A DNA stretch of 5,898 nucleotides from Acidobacteriota bacterium (lineage in GTDB: Bacteria; Acidobacteriota; Terriglobia; Terriglobales; Acidobacteriaceae): contig JAGWML010000188.1 in NCBI GenBank assembly GCA_028873155.1, positions 1 through 5,898 of the forward strand, written 5' to 3'. Under the pieces are notes generated by a model. It made no database searches. It worked only from the letters and a program-made list of their open reading frames with translations, and was not told the DNA's origin. Both the position numbers and the translations under genes were made by a program. Of the stretch, positions 1 to 5,898 are shown piece after piece. The stretch's first letter is position 1, and every line of letters begins with the position of its first letter.

Positions 1-1869
<1,869 letters not shown>

Positions 1870-1882
1870 CGGAAGTACCCCT

Positions 1883-1904
1883 GAACAACGAGCGGGAACA
1901 ACGA
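1883..1904. repeat. 9-bp tandem direct repeat after uvrB
   Basis: GAACAACGA occurs at 1883-1891 and again at 1896-1904, a 13-base period, just after the uvrB stop codon. The repeat is exact but short. It could be a chance duplication or a half-site pair for a DNA-binding protein. No function can be assigned. Confidence 0.35.
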
Positions 1905-1954
1905 AGGCAACCGCGTGGTGCAATCCGCCATCGTAACGGTTAAGTTCGTTCATT

Positions 1955-1989
1955 CCAGGTCCGGCCACTGCGGGCTTTGCGGACTTAGG
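1955..1989 (+). promoter_or_regulatory. Hairpin reaching into the ribosome-binding region of the receiver gene
   Basis: Bases 1955-1963 (CCAGGTCCG) can pair with 1980-1989 (CGGACTTAGG), leaving A1987 bulged and one G-T wobble. A small inner GCC/GGC stem (1964-1966 with 1973-1975) is also possible. The 3' arm runs into the purine stretch AGGGGA (1987-1992), which is the only Shine-Dalgarno-like sequence before the ATG at 1995 and lies unusually close to it (3 bases). If the hairpin forms in mRNA it would partly hide the ribosome-binding site. It has no following T-tract, so it is not a convincing intrinsic terminator for uvrB. I fitted the structure by eye, without an energy calculation. Confidence 0.35.
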
Positions 1990-1994
1990 GGATC

Positions 1995-2369
1995 ATGGCG
2001 AAAATCTTACTTGTGGACGACGACCCATTGCAGGCGTTTGCACGCAAGTCACTCCTTGGGAAGCGCTTTAAAGACGTGGAGCGCGCGGCCGATGCAGCGG
2101 AGGCGTTGTGTCTGCTCGAGCAGCCTCAGTTTGCAGCAAAGCTGGGTCTCGTCATCTCGGGCTTGCACTTGCCGGGAATCAGCGGGCCGGAATTTGTTGC
2201 AGAGCTGCATGCCCGGCAACCGGGGGTACCCGTGATTGTGCTGGGCAACTCGCAGGACGAAGCGGACGACTATGGGGCAGAAGAAGTCTGTTTTCTGCCT
2301 GGAACGGCGTCGTCGGAGCTGGTCTTGTCGATGGCCAGCAAGCTGCTGCAGCGAGCTGCTCGATCGTAA
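1995..2369 (+). CDS. Stand-alone degenerate receiver (pseudo-response-regulator) protein
   Basis: This is a 124-aa single-domain protein with the response-regulator receiver fold and no output domain. The N-terminus MAKILLVDDDP gives beta-1 and the acidic pocket (D8, D9, D10). DVERAADAAEAL follows, then VISGLHLPGISGPEFV (53-68), which aligns with the phosphorylation loop. The phosphoacceptor position, D57 in CheY, is Gly56 (codon GGC, one base from GAC). After beta-4 (VPVIVL, 78-83) the usual Thr/Ser is Gly84. The conserved Lys before the beta-5/alpha-5 Pro is absent (FLPGTASS, 100-107). Three of the four catalytic positions are therefore lost while the hydrophobic core is kept. It probably acts by phosphorylation-independent protein contacts, though its partner is unknown. 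The start is set by the MAKILLVDDD N-terminus. The Shine-Dalgarno-like AGGGGA is close to the ATG. It lies between uvrB and ccmF, with spacers on both sides, and is probably its own transcription unit. Confidence 0.87.
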   Translation: MAKILLVDDDPLQAFARKSLLGKRFKDVERAADAAEALCLLEQPQFAAKLGLVISGLHLPGISGPEFVAELHARQPGVPVIVLGNSQDEADDYGAEEVCFLPGTASSELVLSMASKLLQRAARS

Positions 2370-2383
2370 GCCTGTGAACGCGG

Positions 2384-2422
2384 ACCGAAGGTAACTCCAG
2401 ATTCATCCTCTCCAACTTCGGT
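2384..2422. repeat. 7-bp inverted repeat with 25-base loop
   Basis: ACCGAAG (2384-2390) is perfectly inverted as CTTCGGT (2416-2422), just after the receiver gene. There is no T-tract, so intrinsic termination is doubtful. The last base of the right arm is the first base of the TGTGA operator half-site at 2422, so protein binding or RNA folding here could interact with regulation of ccmF. The wide loop makes it a weak RNA hairpin. Confidence 0.4.
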
Positions 2423-2437
2423 GTGAGGTAAATCACA
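2422..2437. promoter_or_regulatory. CRP/FNR-family operator-like palindrome TGTGA-N6-TCACA
   Basis: TGTGA (2422-2426), spacer GGTAAA (2427-2432) and TCACA (2433-2437) form a perfect match to the two half-sites and spacing of the CRP consensus (TGTGA-N6-TCACA). The FNR half-site is TTGAT, so this resembles CRP-type rather than FNR-type recognition. The centre, at 2429.5, is 99.5 bases before the ccmF start codon. The regulator itself is not in the window. In this lineage a different member of the CRP/FNR superfamily could read the same sequence. The match is read directly from the sequence. Its function is inferred. Confidence 0.6.
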
Positions 2438-2448
2438 TCCCCCTGGCC

Positions 2449-2471
2449 TATTCTTAAGAAACAATGGGCTT
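2449..2471 (+). promoter_or_regulatory. ccmF: Possible ccmF operon promoter (weak -10 candidates)
   Basis: Two weak -10 candidates follow the operator: TATTCT (2449-2454) and AACAAT (2460-2465), each matching four of six consensus bases. They flank and overlap a perfect palindrome, TTCTTAAGAA (2451-2460). With AACAAT, transcription would begin near 2471 and the operator would be centred near -41.5, the classical activating position for CRP-type regulators that overlap -35. With TATTCT the operator would sit near -31, a repressing position. No good -35 hexamer is visible, which fits an activator-dependent promoter. A short stem, GCTGG-CTG-CCAGC (2487-2499), lies in the presumed leader. Confidence 0.3.
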
Positions 2472-2528
2472 GCTGGGGGTCGAAGCGCTGGCTGCCAGCC
2501 TGCATGCGAGAATCGTGTTGGAGACAAG

Positions 2529-4592
2529 ATGGCAGCCTTTGGTAGCTTTGCACTTTTAATCGCGCTGGCCCTGGCGGCCTACAACCTGTTTGCCGGCGCC
2601 ATTGCGCTGCGGCTGATTGCGACGGGACAGCCTGCGCGCATCTCCCCGGAGCGGCTGGCGGACACGGCCCGGCGGGCTGGAATCGCAGGATTTGTGGCCG
2701 TAACCGGGGCGGCATTCGCGCTGGTCTGGTCAGTCTTCGCCAACGACTTTTCCATTACCTACATCATGGAACACTCGAACCGCGCGCTGCCGGCGCCGTA
2801 CAAGTTTGCCGCGCTTTGGAGCGGGCAGGAGGGCTCGCTGTTGCTGTGGGCCTGGCTGCTGGGGGCGTACGGATTTGTGCTGCGGCTGCTGCACAAGACC
2901 GACGTGAAGCTCTACGCCTATGCAGGCACCATTCTGGCCGGCGTGCAGGTCTTCTTCCTTGCGGTGGTGAACTTTGCCGCGCCGCCATTCTCGCTGCTGC
3001 GAGGTGCAATTCCCGATGACGGCAACGGCCTCAATCCGCTGCTGCAGTATCCGGAGATGGTGATTCACCCGCCGATGCTGTATCTCGGCTATGTGGGCTT
3101 CACGATTCCCTTCGCTTTTGCTCTGGGAGCACTGATGATGCGCTACCCCGGCGAAAAGTGGATCAAGATTACGCGCGGCTGGACGATGGTGACGTGGCTG
3201 TTCCTGACGATGGGGATCTTCCTCGGGATGCACTGGGCGTATGCGGTGTTGGGATGGGGCGGCTATTGGGGGTGGGACCCGGTAGAGAACGCAAGCTTCA
3301 TGCCGTGGCTGACGGGCACGGCGTTTCTGCACTCAGTGATGATGCAGGAGCGCAAGGGCATGATGAAGAGCTGGAATGTGTGGCTCATCTTCTCGACCTT
3401 CGCCTTGTCGATTCTGGGCACGCTGCTGACGCGCGGAGGGCTGGTGAGCTCGGTGCACGCCTTCGCACAGTCATCCATCGGCAATTGGTTCGTAACTTTC
3501 CTGGTGATTGTGCTGGCGGTTTGTATCTTCACATACGTCCTGCAGCGCAGCCACCTCAAGAGTGACCAGCGGCTGGAGTCGCTGGTGAGCCGGGAGTCGA
3601 GCTTCCTGTTCAACAACCTGGTGCTGCTGGCGGCATGCTTTGTGATTCTGTGGGGCACGCTGTTCCCCATCCTGTCGGAGTATGTGCAGGGCACGAAGGT
3701 GACGGTGGGCGCGCCGTTCTACAACCGCGTCGCGATCCCTATTGGGCTATTCCTCCTGTTCCTCACCGGCGTGGGGCCGCTGCTGCCCTGGCGGTCCACG
3801 TCACTGCGCGCTGTTCGGCGAAATTTTGTGATTCCTTCGATTGCGCTGTGGGGCACGGTGATCGTGTGCCTGGCAGTGGGCGTGCGGCCGTGGCATGACG
3901 GCAGCTTTGATGCAGGCAACTTCTATGCGCTGGTGGCCTTCGGGTTGTCCGCAGGAGTTTTCACGGCGATTCTATCGGAGTATCTGCGCGGCGCAAACGT
4001 GATTCGCAAGCAGACGCGGCGGAATCTGTTTTCGGCGATGTATCTCCTGATTCGGCGCAACACGCGACGCTACGGCGGCTACCTGATTCACATCGGCGTG
4101 GTGATTGTGGTGGTGGGGCTGGCAGGATCGGCCTTCAACCGCAACAGCGAGAGCGAGCTGACGCTGAACAGCACGATGAGCATCGGCCCCTACACGCTGC
4201 AGTGCGTGGGCTTCACGCAGGACTCGAACCTGAACTACAACTCAGAGTACGCGCTGCTGGATGTCTATCAGAACGGCAAGAAGCAGTTTCAGATGTCACC
4301 GGAGAAGCGCGTGTATCTGGCCAGTCAGCAGCCGCAGACGATGGTGGCCATCCATTCGGTGCTGAGTTGGGATTTGTATGTGGTCTATGAGGGCACGAAT
4401 CCGGATACGGGCAACCCGATCATCAAGGCATTTCTGAACCCTCTGGTGAGCTGGATCTGGGCCGGAGTGATCTTTATTGTGCTCGGCACATTTGTGGCTC
4501 TGACACCCAGCCTGGCGCCGGCTACGGCGACGGTGCGACTGGCAGTGCCGCAGGCGACGCCCGCCGAGGCTGCGATACGAGGGGGCGACTGA
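2529..4592 (+). CDS. ccmF: Cytochrome c haem lyase subunit CcmF
   Basis: CcmF is the polytopic inner-membrane core of the System I (Ccm) cytochrome c synthase. It takes haem from holo-CcmE and ligates it to apocytochrome c together with CcmH and CcmI. The protein is 687 aa, slightly longer than the roughly 650 of E. coli, and has many hydrophobic segments. Hallmarks are EHSNRALPAPYKFAALWSGQ (81-100) followed by EGSLLLW (101-107), the HPP histidine His180, the WWD haem-handling signature WGGYWGWDPVENASF (243-257), His268 and His310. These three histidines are spaced exactly as His173, His261 and His303 of E. coli. His521, in YLIHIGV, matches the transmembrane haem b ligand His491, with about 23 extra residues before it. 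A periplasmic domain with MSPEKR (589-594) and a last membrane span (about 640-662) follow. GGAG at 2520-2523, five bases before the ATG, supports the start. The stop codon overlaps the next start by one base (TGATG). Confidence 0.97.
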   Translation: MAAFGSFALLIALALAAYNLFAGAIALRLIATGQPARISPERLADTARRAGIAGFVAVTGAAFALVWSVFANDFSITYIMEHSNRALPAPYKFAALWSGQEGSLLLWAWLLGAYGFVLRLLHKTDVKLYAYAGTILAGVQVFFLAVVNFAAPPFSLLRGAIPDDGNGLNPLLQYPEMVIHPPMLYLGYVGFTIPFAFALGALMMRYPGEKWIKITRGWTMVTWLFLTMGIFLGMHWAYAVLGWGGYWGWDPVENASFMPWLTGTAFLHSVMMQERKGMMKSWNVWLIFSTFALSILGTLLTRGGLVSSVHAFAQSSIGNWFVTFLVIVLAVCIFTYVLQRSHLKSDQRLESLVSRESSFLFNNLVLLAACFVILWGTLFPILSEYVQGTKVTVGAPFYNRVAIPIGLFLLFLTGVGPLLPWRSTSLRAVRRNFVIPSIALWGTVIVCLAVGVRPWHDGSFDAGNFYALVAFGLSAGVFTAILSEYLRGANVIRKQTRRNLFSAMYLLIRRNTRRYGGYLIHIGVVIVVVGLAGSAFNRNSESELTLNSTMSIGPYTLQCVGFTQDSNLNYNSEYALLDVYQNGKKQFQMSPEKRVYLASQQPQTMVAIHSVLSWDLYVVYEGTNPDTGNPIIKAFLNPLVSWIWAGVIFIVLGTFVALTPSLAPATATVRLAVPQATPAEAAIRGGD
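4580..4585 (+). promoter_or_regulatory. ccmH: Shine-Dalgarno for ccmH inside the ccmF 3' end
   Basis: AGGGGG lies six bases before the ATG at 4592. It selects that ATG over the in-frame ATGs at 4604, 4610 and 4622, which have no comparable site. It sits within the last codons of ccmF, consistent with translational coupling. Confidence 0.6.
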
Positions 4593-5086
4593 TGCCGAAG
4601 AGCATGAACATGTCCACCTGGATGAAAGCAGTACAAGCCCTGTTGCTGGCCGTTGCGGTGTGCTTCTGGACCGGGGCGGCGAGTGACAGCGCACGATTCA
4701 ACGACCTGGGTCACCGGCTGATGTGCACCTGCGGCTGCGCGCAACTGCTGGGCGAGTGCAATCACGTGGGCTGCACGGAGAGCGGACGGGAGCGCAACGA
4801 ACTGAGTGCTGCGATTGCTTCGGGCGCAACAGACCAGCAGATCCTGAACAGCTTTGCCGCGAAATATGGCATGACGGTGCTTGCCGCGCCGCCGACGAGG
4901 GGCTTCAGCCTGGTGGCGTGGGTGGCTCCATTTGCGGTGTTTGCCGCAGCGCTGCTGGGTACGATTCTGCTGGTGCGGCACTGGTCGCTTGGAAGGGCCG
5001 AGGCTGCGGCGCAGGCGGCCACGCCCGAGATGAATGCGCTGCGGGAAAAGATTCGCCGCGAAACCGAAGCGGGCGGAGAGGTGTGA
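4592..5086 (+). CDS. ccmH: CcmH-like cytochrome c maturation protein with variant cysteine motif
   Basis: CcmH is a membrane-anchored periplasmic thiol protein that handles the reduced CXXCH thiols of apocytochrome c and works with CcmF in haem ligation. The 164-aa product has a signal or anchor segment (about 13-30), a cysteine-rich three-helix-type domain (about 34-100), one membrane span (about 106-129) and a charged tail. The usual LRCxxCQ motif is replaced by LMCTCGCAQ, with Cys45, Cys47 and Cys49. A second cluster, CNHVGC, supplies Cys56, His58 and Cys61. The downstream pattern of ERNELSAAIASGATDQQILNSFAAKYG is otherwise typical of CcmH/CycL/NrfF proteins (RxxI, G-x-SDxxI, F..rYG). It overlaps ccmF by one base, and the ccmI-like gene follows after three bases. 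The family assignment is firm, but whether it does ordinary dithiol exchange with this motif is uncertain. Confidence 0.9.
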   Translation: MPKSMNMSTWMKAVQALLLAVAVCFWTGAASDSARFNDLGHRLMCTCGCAQLLGECNHVGCTESGRERNELSAAIASGATDQQILNSFAAKYGMTVLAAPPTRGFSLVAWVAPFAVFAAALLGTILLVRHWSLGRAEAAAQAATPEMNALREKIRRETEAGGEV

Positions 5087-5089
5087 ACG

Positions 5090-5368
5090 ATGACGGAATT
5101 GCAGGGCGTGATTGTAGGCGCCATTATGGCGCTGGCGCTGGGGACTTACACCTTCTGGCCTGAAAACGCGTTCGCGAGTCAGAGGGAGAAGACGCGGCTG
5201 GACTACCTGCTGGAGCGCAAGGAGCAGCTGTATGAGAACCTGCGCGATCTGAACTTCGAGTACCGCGCAGGCAAGTATCCGGAAGAAGATTTTCTGACGC
5301 AGCGCGCGCTGCTTGAAGATGAAACGGCACAACTGATGGCCGAGATTGAACACCTGCAGCAGGCATGA
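5090..5368 (+). CDS. Short CcmI-like membrane/coiled-coil protein
   Basis: The 92-aa protein has a single N-terminal membrane span (about 4-23), then a positively charged, helical, probably coiled-coil region (about 31-90). The stretch YENLRDLNFEYRAGKYPEEDF (48-68) closely resembles the first soluble segment of CcmI/CycH, where an LRDLEFD...GKLSEEDY-type pattern follows the first membrane helix. The second membrane helix and the C-terminal TPR domain that binds apocytochrome are absent, so this is a minimal CcmI-like protein. Its likely role is to scaffold or stabilise the CcmF-CcmH complex at the inner membrane. GGAGAGG (5075-5081), eight bases before the ATG, supports the start. It lies three bases after ccmH and directly before the secreted-protein gene. 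The function is inferred from similarity and position, and I do not assign a gene symbol because the TPR part is missing. Confidence 0.75.
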   Translation: MTELQGVIVGAIMALALGTYTFWPENAFASQREKTRLDYLLERKEQLYENLRDLNFEYRAGKYPEEDFLTQRALLEDETAQLMAEIEHLQQA

Positions 5369-5393
5369 CGCCGACAAGGCTTTTCGACAGAAG

Positions 5394-5398
5394 AAGGA
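5394..5398 (+). promoter_or_regulatory. Purine-rich AAGGA, possible ribosome-binding site
   Basis: AAGGA, within a longer purine run (5389-5400), lies 14 bases before the ATG at 5413. The spacing is long but it is the only Shine-Dalgarno-like sequence near this start. The alternative in-frame ATG at 5365 has only a poorly spaced AGG (5361-5363) and would depend on coupling through its ATGA overlap with the preceding stop. Confidence 0.35.
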
Positions 5399-5412
5399 AA
5401 TCCACGAACACA

Positions 5413-5898
5413 ATGAAAGCGATGAAGAGAGTTCTGTATCTGGCAGCGATGAGCGTGTGCCTTGGAGGCTTGCTGGCGCAGGCTGCCACCGTAAGCGGCA
5501 CAGTGATGAACAAGACAACCGGCAAACCGGCGCCGGGCGACAAAGTGGCCCTGGTGGATGTGCAGGCGGGCATGGCCGAGGTGGGCACGGCGACCACCGA
5601 CGCGCAGGGGCGCTACACGCTGAACGAGCCGGGCAGCGGCCCATACCTGATTCGCGTGACGCACCAGGGCGCGGGGTACTTCATTGCCGCTCCGCAGGGC
5701 GCCGGGCCGGGCGACATTCCCGTGTATGACGTGGCAGCAAAGGTGGACGGCGTCTCCGTCGAGGCGGATGTGATTGAGGTGGAGACAGACAACGGAGCGC
5801 TGCGGGTGACGGAGCGCTACTTCGTGCACAACACCAGCTCCCCGCCCAAGACGGAGTGGAGCCCAAAGACGATTGTGATTACGCTGCCGCCGGATGCA
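5413..5898 (+). CDS. Secreted carboxypeptidase-regulatory-like domain protein, 3'-truncated by window edge
   Basis: The reading frame is open to the window end (162 codons from 5413), so the C-terminus is missing. MKAMKRVLYLAAMSVCLGGL plus LAQA forms a classic signal peptide with probable cleavage after residue 24. The mature part begins ATVSGTVMNKTTGKPAPGDKV and contains TTDAQGRYTL (61-70), the pattern of carboxypeptidase-regulatory-like (transthyretin-like, seven-strand beta-sandwich) domains, about residues 26-92. A further beta-rich segment follows (VSVEADVIEVETDNGALRVT; VITLPPDA) that I do not recognise. The product is likely periplasmic or outer-surface. The same frame has an earlier ATG at 5365, overlapping the upstream stop as ATGA. 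It would add 16 basic residues (MTPTRLFDRRRKSTNT) before the signal peptide. I prefer 5413 for the signal peptide and purine-rich site. The position suggests co-transcription with the ccm genes. Its role is unknown; a protein-binding or assembly role in the envelope is only a guess. Confidence 0.8.
   Translation, partial: MKAMKRVLYLAAMSVCLGGLLAQAATVSGTVMNKTTGKPAPGDKVALVDVQAGMAEVGTATTDAQGRYTLNEPGSGPYLIRVTHQGAGYFIAAPQGAGPGDIPVYDVAAKVDGVSVEADVIEVETDNGALRVTERYFVHNTSSPPKTEWSPKTIVITLPPDA

Noticed and set aside
1870..1954. Intrinsic terminator for uvrB
   Set aside because: Only a five-pair AACCG/CGGTT match (1909-1913 with 1937-1941) is present, with a long loop and no T-tract.
1915..2235. 106-codon + strand frame overlapping the receiver gene
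   Set aside because: It covers the same bases as the receiver gene in another frame, and its product has a Cys/Ser/Arg-rich shadow composition. The overlapping frame has a clear receiver fold.
2451..2460. TTCTTAAGAA palindrome as a separate operator
   Set aside because: At ten bases of AT-rich perfect symmetry it could arise by chance and overlaps the -10 candidates. I note it only as part of the promoter entry.
4385..5644. 419-codon open frame on the minus strand spanning the end of ccmF, ccmH, the ccmI-like gene and the secreted-protein gene
   Set aside because: It runs opposite four well-supported genes and has a low-complexity Arg/Pro/Ser/Cys composition and no domain. It is explained by GC-rich codon structure.

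Overview
The window is a GC-rich, gene-dense bacterial chromosomal segment with every supported gene on the + strand. The lineage is probably Acidobacteriota. This is inferred from the high GC, a System I cytochrome c lyase block with a cysteine-rich CcmH variant, a small receiver-only protein and a secreted carboxypeptidase-regulatory-like protein. It was not tested by any search. I see no RNA genes, mobile elements, CRISPR arrays or phage genes, and no gene-free stretch longer than 300 bases.

Layout: (1) Bases 1-1869 hold uvrB, the nucleotide-excision-repair damage-verification helicase. Its 5' end is cut off by the window edge inside the Walker A motif. (2) Bases 1870-1994 form a 125-base spacer with a 9-bp tandem direct repeat and a hairpin that reaches into the ribosome-binding region of the next gene. 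(3) Bases 1995-2369 encode a stand-alone 124-aa receiver-like protein that lacks the phosphoacceptor aspartate and two other catalytic residues. (4) Bases 2370-2528 are a regulatory spacer. It carries a perfect TGTGA-N6-TCACA palindrome, the CRP/FNR-family operator form, plus a second inverted repeat and weak -10 candidates. (5) Bases 2529-5368 are a tightly packed operon for the haem-ligation module of System I cytochrome c maturation: ccmF, a ccmH-like gene and a short ccmI-like gene, with junctions of 1-base overlap and 3-base gap. (6) From 5413 (or 5365) to the window end runs a secreted protein with an N-terminal carboxypeptidase-regulatory-like (transthyretin-like) domain, cut by the window edge.

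How the genes work together: CcmF, CcmH and CcmI are known to form the membrane complex that receives haem from holo-CcmE and attaches it to the reduced CXXCH thiols of apocytochromes c on the outer face of the inner membrane. Here CcmH has a CxCxC plus CxHxxC pattern instead of the usual LRCxxC, and the CcmI-like protein is only the membrane/coiled-coil part. The complex is therefore recognisable but modified. The fourth, secreted protein is positioned to be co-transcribed with it and is the least explained part of the operon. The palindrome upstream of ccmF suggests that a CRP/FNR-type regulator controls cytochrome maturation. uvrB and the receiver gene look unrelated to the operon.
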